A stretch of DNA of 64,000 bases from Porticoccaceae bacterium (GCA_902557735.1 CACEBC010000002.1:38697-102696), one strand, 5' to 3'. Shown: positions 16,717-26,579, counted from the stretch's first letter. The notes: generated from the letters alone by a model not told the origin. Translations and numbers: made by a program.

Positions 16717-18228
16717 ATGACCATGGAAACAGTATTAGGCATTGACTTAGGAACCCAAAGCATCAAATTGGTTTTCTATGACTACAGATCCAAACAAATC
16801 GTTTCACAATCATCAGCGCCACTTAAGGTAATGAGACGGGATGATGGAACCGCAGAACAAAGAATTGAGGACTGGCTAGAAGGGCTGAAGATCTGCTGCG
16901 AGCAAATTCCCAAAGAAGTACGAGCGACGGTGACCGCGATAGGAGTAGCAGGACAACAACACGGGCTCGTGGCTCTAAACGAACAAAATTGCCCTATCTA
17001 TCCGGTAAAATTATGGTGCGATACTTCGACTCAACTTGAGGCAGATGAGATACATCGGGCGTGTGGTGGCGCAGATAAAGCCATAGATTTGGCAGGAAAT
17101 CCTGTGCTGGTGGGATATACAGCGCCCAAAATTCGTTGGTTGAAGAATAACATTCCGGAGCTTTATGCCACCATGAGACATATTCTCTTGCCTCATGACT
17201 ACATAAATTATGTGTTAACTGGTCAAAAAGTTATGGAGTATGGTGATGCATCAGGCACGGGGATGTTAAACATTTCTAAACGAGAGTGGTCATCTGATCT
17301 GTTGAATGCAATCGATCCTGATTTAAAACTCGAGAAATACCTTCCGCCTTTTGTAAAATCGGACAAGTTCATAGGCATGACTGATCGTGAAGTTTCAATC
17401 GAATATGGGATCCCGGAGGGTATTCCAGTATCTACTGGTGGTGGGGATAATATGATGGCTGCTATCGGCACAGGAAACGTAGTATCGGGACGCCTCACTA
17501 TGAGTCTGGGAAGTTCGGGCACTCTCTTTGCATTTTCCGACAAAGCCATCATCGATCCCTCTGGAAATGTCGCTGCCTTCTGCAGCTCTACCGATGGTTG
17601 GTTGCCGCTGATGTGCACAATGAATTGCACCTTGGGGACCGAAATTCTTCGTGCCGCTCTCAGTGTGAATTTAAAGGATTTTGACGAGGTGATAGCAAAG
17701 TCAGAGGTGGGCTCTGGCGGTATCACTACGCTACCGTTTTTTAATGGAGAGCGGACCCCAAATCTTCCTCACGCAAAAGGCTGTGTATTTGGATTAACTT
17801 CAGAAAACACAAATACTGGAAACCTTCTCAGATCGCAAATTGAGTCAGCAGCGTATGGGCTAAAGTTTGGACTCAATGAGCTAATGAATTTGGGAGTTAG
17901 TGGTGAAAAACTGATTCTTACAGGTGGAGGCTCAAAAAGTGCGATGTGGCGCCAAATAGTCTCTGATGTATTTGAGGTAGAGATTGCTGTCATGCAGCAA
18001 AAAGAGGGCGCGGCATTTGGTGCCGCATTGCAGGCCCTTTGGGTATTGCTTAAAGAAAACGACCCGGATCTGGAATTAGCGTCAGTCACATCAGAGCATT
18101 TGACTGAGGATCCCTCCGCATCGACTTCCCCCAATAAGAATAATTTTTCTGCTTACAGAGACGGTTATCAAAGATATGGTGAAGCTGTTGAAATTGTCAT
18201 GGACTTATATTCGAAACCAGCGGATTGA
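16717..18228 (+). CDS. xylB: Xylulokinase (FGGY carbohydrate kinase)
   Basis: 503-residue FGGY-family kinase that phosphorylates D-xylulose to xylulose 5-phosphate. The N-terminal ATPase motif is VLGIDLGTQSIKLVFYD; VAGQQHGLVAL carries the xylulokinase substrate motif (GQQHG); the C-terminal domain has LTGGGSKSAMWRQIVSDVF, the FGGY ATP-binding signature, and GAAFGAALQA. Length fits the family (480-510). A second ATG two codons in is equally possible as start, and the GAGGAA upstream is distant. There is no xylose isomerase or transporter beside it, so the in vivo sugar could be another ketopentose or polyol. Confidence 0.9.
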   Translation: MTMETVLGIDLGTQSIKLVFYDYRSKQIVSQSSAPLKVMRRDDGTAEQRIEDWLEGLKICCEQIPKEVRATVTAIGVAGQQHGLVALNEQNCPIYPVKLWCDTSTQLEADEIHRACGGADKAIDLAGNPVLVGYTAPKIRWLKNNIPELYATMRHILLPHDYINYVLTGQKVMEYGDASGTGMLNISKREWSSDLLNAIDPDLKLEKYLPPFVKSDKFIGMTDREVSIEYGIPEGIPVSTGGGDNMMAAIGTGNVVSGRLTMSLGSSGTLFAFSDKAIIDPSGNVAAFCSSTDGWLPLMCTMNCTLGTEILRAALSVNLKDFDEVIAKSEVGSGGITTLPFFNGERTPNLPHAKGCVFGLTSENTNTGNLLRSQIESAAYGLKFGLNELMNLGVSGEKLILTGGGSKSAMWRQIVSDVFEVEIAVMQQKEGAAFGAALQALWVLLKENDPDLELASVTSEHLTEDPSASTSPNKNNFSAYRDGYQRYGEAVEIVMDLYSKPAD

Positions 18229-18456
18229 CACAAAAAATTCCCATACATCTAAGCGGTACTTCTATCTAAATCTCAGTAATATCAGGTATCAACCTGGTTA
18301 CAGCTACAAAAAGGCTTTGGGGGCTTGAATTCTACTAAGCTTTCGCGAGTTTAAGATTCGGCCAATATGTTGCCTGCCTCGAACCATTTTCACTTCGGAA
18401 CCCTGAGCTCTGCAGTTTAGACCTTTGTTCGCCATAAAATTAGCTGATAAGAAGCC

Positions 18457-18999
18457 TCATGACTCTCTCGCAATATTTTTAATCACAAATGAATATTTAA
18501 GAGCCTTCAAACCATGCATTATCGTCTGACCTATATATCGGAAATCCAATCTCTCAAGGATTCGAATGGAACCAAAATTGTTCACTGCAACGATGCCATA
18601 AACCGTTATAGGTTTCGACCTTGTCATCCCGAGTTCTAACACTTTTTTTGCAGCTTCGAATCCAATTCCCTTGCCCCAGAACGCGGGAGTATAGCGATAT
18701 CCAAAATCAATGCCGTAGGCCTCCTCGAGAAAGCCGCACATACCTATTAATCGGCCATTTCGTTTATACCGAACCGCATATCGACTAAATCCTTTTTTAT
18801 TGAACTCATCAATGTTTCTATATACATAAGCTTTAGCCTGATCATATGAGAGCGTTTTCCCGTCTATGTAACGTCTTACACGACGGTTCCTCTCAATCTC
18901 AGCCCATGAAGCCACATCATTCTTACTGAAGTTTTCTATAATTAGTCGGTCACTTTCTATTTTCACGATCGAGCACTCAGAATCGAAGTATTTATTCAA
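18457..18999 (-). CDS. GNAT N-acetyltransferase (RimJ/RimL-like)
   Basis: 180-residue acetyltransferase. It begins in the family manner with IESDRLIIENFSKND; YTPAFWGKGIGFEAAKKVLELG carries the acetyl-CoA pyrophosphate-binding motif (W-G-K-G-I-G); NNFGSIRILERLDFRYIG is the usual C-terminal N-x-x-S-x-x-x-x-E-K-x-G-F element with an L-D-F variant. The substrate is unknown; related proteins modify ribosomal protein N-termini or small amines. The annotated start is a TTG; a GTG 11 codons later (18966) is an alternative, nearer the usual N-terminus. Confidence 0.83.
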   Translation of the reverse strand: MNKYFDSECSIVKIESDRLIIENFSKNDVASWAEIERNRRVRRYIDGKTLSYDQAKAYVYRNIDEFNKKGFSRYAVRYKRNGRLIGMCGFLEEAYGIDFGYRYTPAFWGKGIGFEAAKKVLELGMTRSKPITVYGIVAVNNFGSIRILERLDFRYIGQTIMHGLKALKYSFVIKNIARES

Positions 19000-19130
19000 A
19001 ACGAAAGAGTATATCTACCTTGAAGGAATAACGTCCTTTAAATCGCCTAAAACTGAAGTGGCAATTTTAAGAATTAAGCCTGAGGCTTGTCAAAATTAAA
19101 TTAAATTAAATGGGGTACTTCGATGCTAGC

Positions 19131-19343
19131 TCAAGAATCGGATCGCGGTGGCCCGCTCTCAGGCTTACGGATACGCACCAGATAAATTGCTACGCCAACG
19201 GCTATTAATACGGCTATGTATCTCGCTGGGCTCATGGCTTCGCCAACGAGTGGGTAGCCACCCACAACCCAGAAGATCCAAAAAAAAAGCATATATTTTT
19301 GGGCTGAATTAAGACTTTTTAAAGCCAAAAGTAACTTAACCAT
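19131..19343 (-). CDS. Small membrane protein
   Basis: 70 residues with two hydrophobic segments (about 18-33 and 41-56) and a polar proline- and serine-rich tail (RIRKPESGPPRSDS). No ribosome binding site is obvious and no family recognised. It lies 81 bases after the last cytochrome oxidase gene on the same strand, so it could be co-transcribed, but no known oxidase subunit matches. It is more likely than not a real gene, given its clean two-helix pattern. Confidence 0.42.
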   Translation of the reverse strand: MVKLLLALKSLNSAQKYMLFFWIFWVVGGYPLVGEAMSPARYIAVLIAVGVAIYLVRIRKPESGPPRSDS

Positions 19344-19423
19344 ATGAACACTCGTTTGGGCCTATTGACAGACAGTGAGTCCGTAACAAGACAGCTGCAC
19401 CGTCTAGAAACTGTCCCTGAGAC

Positions 19424-19756
19424 TTAGCCCTGGTTCACGAAAAAGAGAGTCCTTACAAGCTCTATGTAGCTCCCTTCGCTAGCCATCAAAGCAATAAATA
19501 CAAGAAGTATAACGGGTGGCCCCAATATAGCGAGGGCGAAGGCCATTCTTTCCCATACCATATGCATGAATATAGCCACAATGAAACCCGCTTTTAAGAA
19601 CATAAACAACAGAATGAGTGTCCATCTCCAAAAACCCTGAAGCTGAGCGTAATCAACCCAGTAAGACAGCGCACTCAGAACGAAGAGCAGCCCCCAAACC
19701 TTAAAGTATGTACTGATTGGGTGCTGTTGATGACTGTCTTGTTCAGAATTATCCAT
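19424..19756 (-). CDS. Cytochrome c oxidase subunit IV (prokaryotic type)
   Basis: 110-residue membrane protein with three helices; LLFMFLKAGFIVAIFMHMVWE is the signature of the prokaryotic subunit IV family (lysine, then the conserved F-M-H-M in helix 2). In CyoD/CtaF-like proteins this subunit assists assembly and stability of the heme-copper oxidase. It is the last gene of the caa3-type operon, 15 bases after subunit III-b. Confidence 0.87.
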   Translation of the reverse strand: MDNSEQDSHQQHPISTYFKVWGLLFVLSALSYWVDYAQLQGFWRWTLILLFMFLKAGFIVAIFMHMVWERMAFALAILGPPVILLVFIALMASEGSYIELVRTLFFVNQG

Positions 19757-19771
19757 AAAATCGAAGCGCCT

Positions 19772-20443
19772 CTACCACAAATAAAAGAAAGCAAAGATGA
19801 AAACCCAGACTAGATCCACGAAGTGCCAATACAACCCCGTGATTTCGACTATCTCGTAGCCGCGTTCTTCATAGTCACCTCTCAAAATTTTAAGGGCCAC
19901 TACAATCAGATATATCACCCCGATAGACACATGGAATCCATGGAAACCGGTCACCATAAAAAATATAGAGCCAAATTGAGGCGCACCGAAGGGATTGCCC
20001 CAGGGACGCACTCCGTCTTCGATGAGCTTGCTCCACTCGAAGACTTGCATACCGACAAAAGTAACCCCAAACAATGCAGTGATAATCATTAGGGTAGCTG
20101 CAGCCTTTGGTTTTCTGGCGTAACCGCAGTTGACGGCCATTGCCATGGTGCCACTACTGGTAATCAAAACGAACGTCATAATTGCAATCAGGAGCAGAGG
20201 CACATGTTCCCCGGCTATGGTCAACGCAAACACTTCACTCGCATTTGGCCAAGGTATCACCGTCGTAGTTCTTACTGCTAGGTATCCGATTAAGAAACAG
20301 CTAAATATGAAAGTATCGCTCAGAAGAAAAATCCACATCATGGCTTTTCCCCAAGATACCCCTTTAAAAGCGTCCTTGTCTGAGGCCCAGTCATCTACAA
20401 AGCCTTCCATGCCCTCGCTAGGTGCTTCTGAAATATTACTCAT
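19772..20443 (-). CDS. Cytochrome c oxidase subunit III (second copy)
   Basis: 223-residue heme-copper oxidase subunit III with five predicted membrane helices. VTGFHGFHVSIGVIYLIVV is the family H-G-x-H motif, and TGLYWHFVDLVWVFIFAFFYLW the typical C-terminal helix. The start is placed at the ATG overlapping the stop of the previous subunit III gene as ATGA, which forces translational coupling; a TTG five codons upstream is less likely. Having two different subunit III genes side by side resembles the arrangement in some caa3-type and cyo-like operons. Subunit III supports sustained turnover and proton uptake. Confidence 0.9.
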   Translation of the reverse strand: MSNISEAPSEGMEGFVDDWASDKDAFKGVSWGKAMMWIFLLSDTFIFSCFLIGYLAVRTTTVIPWPNASEVFALTIAGEHVPLLLIAIMTFVLITSSGTMAMAVNCGYARKPKAAATLMIITALFGVTFVGMQVFEWSKLIEDGVRPWGNPFGAPQFGSIFFMVTGFHGFHVSIGVIYLIVVALKILRGDYEERGYEIVEITGLYWHFVDLVWVFIFAFFYLW

Positions 20444-21114
20444 ATCGATAATCCACAAAATTCGGCTATGGCGGCGTAGGTACTAGGAGAACTGGACACT
20501 AAAGCAAAAACTACTAGCCACAATGCCATCAGAAAGTGCCAATACATGGCGCATAAATCCGTGGAGAGCTTTGCTGCTCTGGCACTTTCTTGGTTGCGAA
20601 GATGGCGGGCTATCGACAATCTATAGCCGGCAATCAACAACGCACATAACCCACCGACTACGTGAAGGCCATGCAAGCCGGTCAATAAGTAAAAAAATGA
20701 ATTCGCTGGATTGCTCTGGACATAGAAGCCATTGGCGGCTAAAAAGCTCCAAAACGAGATTTGACCTGCCAGGAAGACTAGGCTAGCTGCACCTGCCAGC
20801 CACAGGAATTCTCGACTGAAGCCGAGAGCCGATTTGCCAAATTCATGACGAGACGCCTCGAGAAATACGCTGGCCAGTATTAGAAAGGCACTATTGATAA
20901 GCAACTGGTTGCTGTCTGCCAATGGTTGCCAGGGTTGAGCGAGTGCCTCCCAGTCAGAAATTTGAGACCTCATAATGTAGGACACAAAGAATAAGAAGAA
21001 CATTGAACTAATAGCCGCCATAAGAAAGCGCAAACCAGTCTTGGCACTTGCGCTTCGAATATCCTGCTCACTCGCCAATGAACTGTTGGGAACAACTTGT
21101 GTCTCGGTCAGCAT
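20440..21114 (-). CDS. Cytochrome c oxidase subunit III (first copy)
   Basis: 224-residue subunit III family protein. LLTGLHGLHVVGGLCALLIAGYR is the H-G-x-H motif region, and MYWHFLMALWLVVFALV the last helix. It differs strongly from the next gene, so the pair is an old duplication or two lineages of subunit III rather than a recent copy. It starts 20 bases after subunit I and ends in an ATGA overlap with the second copy. One of the two may have the assembly role of CyoC-like proteins; the division of work is not visible. Confidence 0.88.
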   Translation of the reverse strand: MLTETQVVPNSSLASEQDIRSASAKTGLRFLMAAISSMFFLFFVSYIMRSQISDWEALAQPWQPLADSNQLLINSAFLILASVFLEASRHEFGKSALGFSREFLWLAGAASLVFLAGQISFWSFLAANGFYVQSNPANSFFYLLTGLHGLHVVGGLCALLIAGYRLSIARHLRNQESARAAKLSTDLCAMYWHFLMALWLVVFALVSSSPSTYAAIAEFCGLSI

Positions 21115-21133
21115 AGTCGACTCCTAATCAGTA

Positions 21134-22951
21134 TTAACTCTGGACCAGTGAAGGAACACCATCACCATCGTCCTTGGCCGAGTCGTCCGCCTCCGCCAAA
21201 GTTACCTCGTCATGATCACTTTCGTGCACTGGCACCTCTGAAGCAGGCGTGGTCTGAAGCGTATAGTCCAATTCGGCTTCAGGAACGGCAAAATCATATG
21301 GCCACCTATGAACAACCGGCATGGCGTCTCCCCAATTGCCATGCTTAGGCGGTGTGTCAGGAGTGCACCACTCTAGCGAGCAAGCTTTCCATGGATTTGC
21401 ATCTGCAATGGGCCCTCTAAAATAGCTATACCCCAGGTTCCAAACATATAGCAGCTGCGAAATACCCACGACTAACGCCACCACCGTGATGAACTCATTC
21501 ATAGCATATGCAGATTCCGGAATAAACTGATAGTTCTCTGAAAGGTAATACCTTCTAGGCATACCTTGCAGGCCAAGATAATGCATCGGGAAATAGATCA
21601 AGTAGGTGCCGATGAAGGTGATCCAGAAGTGGATCTTGCCTATCGTGTCATTCAGCATCCTGCCAGTGATTTTTGGATACCAGTGGTATATCGCAGCAAA
21701 CACAACTAGAACGGGAGCCACACCCATGACCATGTGAAAATGCGCCACAACGAAATAGGTGTCAGACAGCGGAATATCGATGACGACATTTCCCAAAAAT
21801 AGCCCCGTTAGCCCACCCGCTACAAACGTCATGATGAAAGCCAGAGCAAATAGCATGGGTACGGTTAAGTGAATATTGCCCTTCCAAAGGGTGAAGAGCC
21901 AGTTATAAACTTTCATCGCAGTCGGAACAGCGATTATCAGTGTAGTGACTGCGAAGAAAAAACCAAAGTAGGGATTCATCCCGGCCACATACATATGGTG
22001 AGCCCAAACAATGAAGCTCAGGGCTCCAATCACAACTATCGCCCAAACCATCATTTGATATCCAAAGACAGCCCTCCTGGCGTGAACGCTGATGATATCC
22101 GAAATCAACCCGAATGCCGGAAGCGCAACGATGTAGACCTCAGGATGACCAAAAAACCAAAAAAGATGCTGGAAAAGAATCGGGCTTCCGCCGGTATGCT
22201 CGCCCTTCTCACCAAATTGCATCATGTCGGGCATGAAGAAGCTGGTCCCCAATATCTGGTCGAATAACATCATTATTCCACTGACGAATAACGCAGGGAA
22301 TGCCAAAAGAGCCAGAATCGTGGCTACAAAAATACCCCAAATTGACAATGGCATGCGCATCAAGGTCATTCCATGCGTTCGGGCCTGGAGCACAGTAGTG
22401 ACGTAATTGAGACCTCCCATCGTTGCAGCGATAATGAAAATTATCAAAGACACCAGCATTAGAATGATTCCCCATTCAACCCCTGGCGTTCCTTGTGATA
22501 TCGCTTGAGGAGGGTAGAGAGTCCACCCCGCGCCAGTCGGTCCTCCTGGAACAAAAAAACTGGCAAGTAAAACAATTACCGAAAGGAAGTAAAACCATAC
22601 GCTCAGCATGTTCACAAATGGGAACACCATGTCTCTGGCTCCTAGCATGAGAGGTATCAAGTAATTCCCGAATCCTCCTAAAAACAGAGCGGTAAGAAGA
22701 TAGATCACCATGATCATCCCATGCATCGTCATCGCTTGATAGTACTCAGTAGAGTCCATATCAAGCACGCCGGGAAAACCGATTTGCATTCTCATTAGTG
22801 CGGAAAGAAACAGCGCTATCAGTCCGACCCCGATCGCAATCAAAGAATACTGAATCGCTATGACCTTGTGGTCTTGACTAAAAATATATTTTTCCCAAAA
22901 CGCTGTGGGATCATGTAAATGCTCATGCTCTGCATCATGCACATAGGCCAT
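21134..22951 (-). CDS. coxA: Cytochrome c oxidase subunit I (caa3 type)
   Basis: 605-residue catalytic subunit of an aa3/caa3 oxidase with 12 or more membrane helices, holding heme a, heme a3 and CuB. FGHPEVYIVALPAFG carries the CuB histidine cross-linked to tyrosine; WAHHMYVAG gives the two further CuB histidines; VVAHFHMVMG gives the heme histidines. The E-V-Y-I-x-x-L-P signature places it in the A-type family. AGAGGAG stands just before the ATG. The gene sits 23 bases after subunit II, and a negatively charged C-terminal tail (about 40 residues) follows the last helix. Confidence 0.96.
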   Translation of the reverse strand: MAYVHDAEHEHLHDPTAFWEKYIFSQDHKVIAIQYSLIAIGVGLIALFLSALMRMQIGFPGVLDMDSTEYYQAMTMHGMIMVIYLLTALFLGGFGNYLIPLMLGARDMVFPFVNMLSVWFYFLSVIVLLASFFVPGGPTGAGWTLYPPQAISQGTPGVEWGIILMLVSLIIFIIAATMGGLNYVTTVLQARTHGMTLMRMPLSIWGIFVATILALLAFPALFVSGIMMLFDQILGTSFFMPDMMQFGEKGEHTGGSPILFQHLFWFFGHPEVYIVALPAFGLISDIISVHARRAVFGYQMMVWAIVVIGALSFIVWAHHMYVAGMNPYFGFFFAVTTLIIAVPTAMKVYNWLFTLWKGNIHLTVPMLFALAFIMTFVAGGLTGLFLGNVVIDIPLSDTYFVVAHFHMVMGVAPVLVVFAAIYHWYPKITGRMLNDTIGKIHFWITFIGTYLIYFPMHYLGLQGMPRRYYLSENYQFIPESAYAMNEFITVVALVVGISQLLYVWNLGYSYFRGPIADANPWKACSLEWCTPDTPPKHGNWGDAMPVVHRWPYDFAVPEAELDYTLQTTPASEVPVHESDHDEVTLAEADDSAKDDGDGVPSLVQS

Positions 22952-22974
22952 ATGTTACTCCTCTCTATAACAAA

Positions 22975-24081
22975 TCAATTCGCTATTTCATTGGATGACA
23001 GCGACACCATGTAGGCTAATAGCGCATCCAATTGCTCCTCACTAAAATCATAAGCCACCATTACGGGCGGGTAACCATCTACCATTTTGGCATTTGGCTC
23101 TACTATGCTTTCCACCAAGTAGGCCTCATCGACCAAAACTTCAGTGCCATCGGTCAGTTTTTCATATCTACCATACATGTCCTTCCAGCCGGGTCCGAGC
23201 GCAGGGGACCCATCAATGCTGTGGCACGCCAGACACCCCCTGTTGAGCGCTAGTCTCTCACCCTGCTCTACCAAACCTTCACCCTCGCCTCCAGCCAAAA
23301 CTTGAGCGAAAGTCTTCTGTGAAGAGAGCCAATCGTCGTAGGCCTGTTCTTCCTCAACTATCATTTGACCGCGCATGTTGTAATGCCCAACGCCGCAGTA
23401 CTCAGCGCACGCCAAGTCGAAGGTGCCTTCGACGGTCGGCGTGAACCAGAAATAGGTAATTTGTCCGGGAATGAGGTCCATTTTGCCCCTAAACTCAGGA
23501 ACATAGAAGTCATGCAGAACATCTTTTGAGCGAAGATTTACCTTGACTGGCTGATCCAGCAGAAGGTGCATTTTGTTGCCCATTACAATGATGTCATCTT
23601 GACCATTTGGATCCTCAGGATCTATCCCAAAATTGTTAACATCATCCATCATGTTGATGCTGGTGCGCCCGAAGATCTGGTCATCTCCCGGCAGTCGGAA
23701 ACTCCAAGTCCATTGCTCTCCCAACGCCTCAAACTCAACCGCGTCATCGGGCACGTGAACAAAATCGCTGTACACTATTAATCCGGGCGCCAGCAACAGG
23801 CATATGCCGGCGGTGGTGATCCAAATCAACCTATTTTCAAGTTTCTTATCCTCTCTCTGATACTCCGACTTGCGCCCAGGTTTCGCTTGGTATTTGTAGA
23901 CGCAATAAATCATGAATGCAACGATCGCTATGAAAAAGATTCCGGTGACCAGGAAAGTGAATGACAGAGTATCATCTATCGTCCCCCAATTAGAACCTAA
24001 GGGCGAAATCTGCCATGGACTAACGAAATGGAAGATAACCGATGCAAGTAGCAAGAGTGCGAAAATAATAGCAACAATCAT
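22975..24081 (-). CDS. coxB: Cytochrome c oxidase subunit II fused to cytochrome c
   Basis: 368 residues. Two N-terminal membrane helices (about 1-20 and 42-62, with a third hydrophobic segment at 86-104), then a periplasmic CuA domain with ligands H190, C225, E227, C229, H233 and M236 (DLACAEYCGVGHYNM), then a fused cytochrome c domain with the heme site CLACH at 283-287 and a probable distal methionine near 333. This fusion defines caa3-type oxidases, which take electrons from soluble cytochromes or HiPIP-like donors. First gene of a five-gene operon transcribed leftward; no copper chaperone or heme A synthesis gene is adjacent. Confidence 0.95.
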   Translation of the reverse strand: MIVAIIFALLLLASVIFHFVSPWQISPLGSNWGTIDDTLSFTFLVTGIFFIAIVAFMIYCVYKYQAKPGRKSEYQREDKKLENRLIWITTAGICLLLAPGLIVYSDFVHVPDDAVEFEALGEQWTWSFRLPGDDQIFGRTSINMMDDVNNFGIDPEDPNGQDDIIVMGNKMHLLLDQPVKVNLRSKDVLHDFYVPEFRGKMDLIPGQITYFWFTPTVEGTFDLACAEYCGVGHYNMRGQMIVEEEQAYDDWLSSQKTFAQVLAGGEGEGLVEQGERLALNRGCLACHSIDGSPALGPGWKDMYGRYEKLTDGTEVLVDEAYLVESIVEPNAKMVDGYPPVMVAYDFSEEQLDALLAYMVSLSSNEIAN

Positions 24082-24428
24082 AGAAATTTGACCCGAAGTG
24101 AGACGGCGCGAACTGTATCGAATTTTCCCTCAGATGGCAAGTTGTCTTGGTAAGTTAGCGAGTAAAACTCTTCAAAAACAGTCAAGGATGCGCACTCCTT
24201 ATAACGGATATGTCGCGCAGTTATTCCGCCTGAATAAATGTTTGTTCAATCCTGTTGATATACGAACACAGCTCCCGATCCGATTCATCAATTTAACACT
24301 GCCCGACTCACGGATAAAGTCACTCTGCGTAGCTCAGGTGCGGAGTCAAACAAATTGTGCAAATGTCCTTTTAGCGCTAGTATCGGCCCAATGAAGATTT
24401 TACTAGAAAAAAACAAAAGGCATGACAG
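24082..24428. other. Divergent promoter region, cox operon and oligopeptidase
   Basis: 347 bases between two divergent genes. Small frames here lack ribosome binding sites. No clear -35/-10 pair, riboswitch or operator could be picked out by eye. Confidence 0.4.
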
Positions 24429-26579
24429 ATGAAACGACAGATTATGCTACTCACTAGTTATCTGCCGTTTCTTCTTGCATCGGCGCTGCAAGTCTCGTGT
24501 GGAGAAAACCCCTCAATGATCACCTCGTATGACGTCCCCCAACCACCAGTAGCTAAAAAAGTTCCCCGACTACTCAATAAGCACGGCCACACACGCGTTG
24601 ATAATTACTACTGGCTTAGGGATGATCAGCGTAGCGATCCAGATGTCCTTGGATATCTCAATGCTGAAAATGAGTACACCAAAAAAATACTTCAGCCCAT
24701 AGAGGATCTCAAAAGCGAATTATATCAAGAAATTGTTGGTCGAATGCAAAAGGATGATACTGGCGTGCCCGTAAAGGATAACGGATATTGGTATTCTTAC
24801 CGTTACTCCGGTGACGATGAATATCCGATTTACTGGCGCAGAAAAGATGATTCTCACTCATCTGAACAAATTTTATTAAATGTTAACGAACTGGCAAAAG
24901 ACCATGACTATTTCAGCGTGGCCAACTTAGCTGTCAGTGACGACAATAAAATCTTGGCATATGCATACGACAATGTGTCAAGACGACAATACAAAATCGC
25001 CTTCAAAGATCTCACCTCAGGTCAACTTTTAGTGGATTCACTCACTAACGTGGATTCCGACATCGTTTGGACCAGCGACAGTCGATCTATACTTTACATA
25101 AAAAAACATCCTCAAACCTTACTCGGATATCAGGTTTTTAAGCATTATTTGGGCCAAAAACAGACTGAAGATCAACTCATTTATGAGGAAATAGATGAGA
25201 GTTTTTACACTGGCCTTAGCAGGTCCAAAGACCGAAGCCTGATTTACATCCACCACGACAGCACTTCCACCAAGGGAGTTTCAATCGCCGATGCTGATCA
25301 ACCTCATGACTTATCTCCTTTCTTCGAATTAGAGGAGGCCCATGAGTACTCCATCTCGAAATTAGACAATACATTTTATATTTTAACGAATTGGGAAGCT
25401 ATCAATTTTCGAGTGATGAAAGTCGATGCGAGTCAAACTAAAAATAAACTGGATTGGGTTGAGGTGGTGCCTCACAGGGATGACACTCTTATCGAATCGC
25501 TTGAGTTATTTAAAGGTTATCTTGCTCTCAAGGAGAGACGCATGGGGCAAAATTTCTTATCTCTCATTAACCTTTCCACTGGCAAGCGCAGGCAGCTTGA
25601 GTTTGATGAGTCTGTCTATGTTGTCGAATTCGACGATAATACCGATTTCAGTGAAGAATATCTGCGCATTTACTACAGTTCGCCGGTGACACCCGGATCT
25701 ATTTATGACATCGATTTGAAGACTCTTGAAAAGGTACTGAGAAAAAGAGATAACGTTCTAGGAGATTTTGACGCTGGAAACTATAAAACTGAGCGACTGT
25801 TTATCCAATCCCGAGATAAGAAAGATATCCCAGTGACGTTGATGTACCGAAAAGATTCATTCAAAAAAAACAACGGGAATCCGATGCATCAATATGGGTA
25901 TGGGGCATATGGAATCACCATTGATCCTTACTTCCGGTCTCATGCGCTCTCGCTAGCAGACCGAGGGTTCGTTTTGGCTACAGCTCATGTTCGGGGAAGC
26001 GAGATGCTAGGAAGAGATTGGTATTTTGATGGGCGACAAGAACGAAAAACTAATAGCTTCCACGATTTTATTGACGTCACAAAAGGACTGACTGATCTCG
26101 GATATGCGGACCCCAGTAAAATCTTTGCCGCTGGCGGGAGCGCTGGTGGACTTTTGATGGCTGCGGTAGCGAACATTGCACCCGAACTATATCTTGGTAT
26201 TGCATCTCACGTTCCGTTTGTTGATGTTGTAACCACTATGAATGATCCTAGCGTCCCATTAACATCAAATGAGTATGACGAGTGGGGCAACCCCGATGAT
26301 GAAAGGGACTATTATACAATGCTTGCTTATTCCCCTTATGATCAAATACGAGAAGTTAGCTACCCCAACATGCTAGTAACCACAGGGTTGCATGACTCTC
26401 AAGTGCAATACTTCGAACCGGCGAAATGGGTAGCAAAACTGAGAGCCGTAAAAAAAGACAATAACATACTCGTTTTAGATACAGATATGGCGGTCGGTCA
26501 TGGAGGGAATTCAGGACGCTTCAGGCGTCATGAGACAAGAGCTCTCGAATATGCTTTTTTTCTTGGCCTGGCAAAATAA
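24429..26579 (+). CDS. Oligopeptidase B-like S9A serine peptidase, exported
   Basis: 716-residue prolyl oligopeptidase-family protein, closest in layout to oligopeptidase B (PtrB), which cuts peptides after basic residues. The N-terminus PPVAKKVPRLLNKHGHTRVDNYYWLRDD is family-typical; a beta-propeller occupies about residues 100-440 and the alpha/beta hydrolase domain follows. The catalytic triad is S571 (GGSAGG), D656 (GLHDSQV) and H691 (GHGGNSG). An N-terminal hydrophobic segment ending ...LQVSCGENPS suggests a signal peptide, perhaps a lipoprotein with an imperfect lipobox; PtrB is usually cytoplasmic, so export is notable. Confidence 0.92.
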   Translation: MKRQIMLLTSYLPFLLASALQVSCGENPSMITSYDVPQPPVAKKVPRLLNKHGHTRVDNYYWLRDDQRSDPDVLGYLNAENEYTKKILQPIEDLKSELYQEIVGRMQKDDTGVPVKDNGYWYSYRYSGDDEYPIYWRRKDDSHSSEQILLNVNELAKDHDYFSVANLAVSDDNKILAYAYDNVSRRQYKIAFKDLTSGQLLVDSLTNVDSDIVWTSDSRSILYIKKHPQTLLGYQVFKHYLGQKQTEDQLIYEEIDESFYTGLSRSKDRSLIYIHHDSTSTKGVSIADADQPHDLSPFFELEEAHEYSISKLDNTFYILTNWEAINFRVMKVDASQTKNKLDWVEVVPHRDDTLIESLELFKGYLALKERRMGQNFLSLINLSTGKRRQLEFDESVYVVEFDDNTDFSEEYLRIYYSSPVTPGSIYDIDLKTLEKVLRKRDNVLGDFDAGNYKTERLFIQSRDKKDIPVTLMYRKDSFKKNNGNPMHQYGYGAYGITIDPYFRSHALSLADRGFVLATAHVRGSEMLGRDWYFDGRQERKTNSFHDFIDVTKGLTDLGYADPSKIFAAGGSAGGLLMAAVANIAPELYLGIASHVPFVDVVTTMNDPSVPLTSNEYDEWGNPDDERDYYTMLAYSPYDQIREVSYPNMLVTTGLHDSQVQYFEPAKWVAKLRAVKKDNNILVLDTDMAVGHGGNSGRFRRHETRALEYAFFLGLAK

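Noticed and set aside
24098..24394. 98-residue plus-strand frame between the cox operon and the oligopeptidase
   Set aside because: No ribosome binding site, no motif, and it lies in the divergent promoter region.
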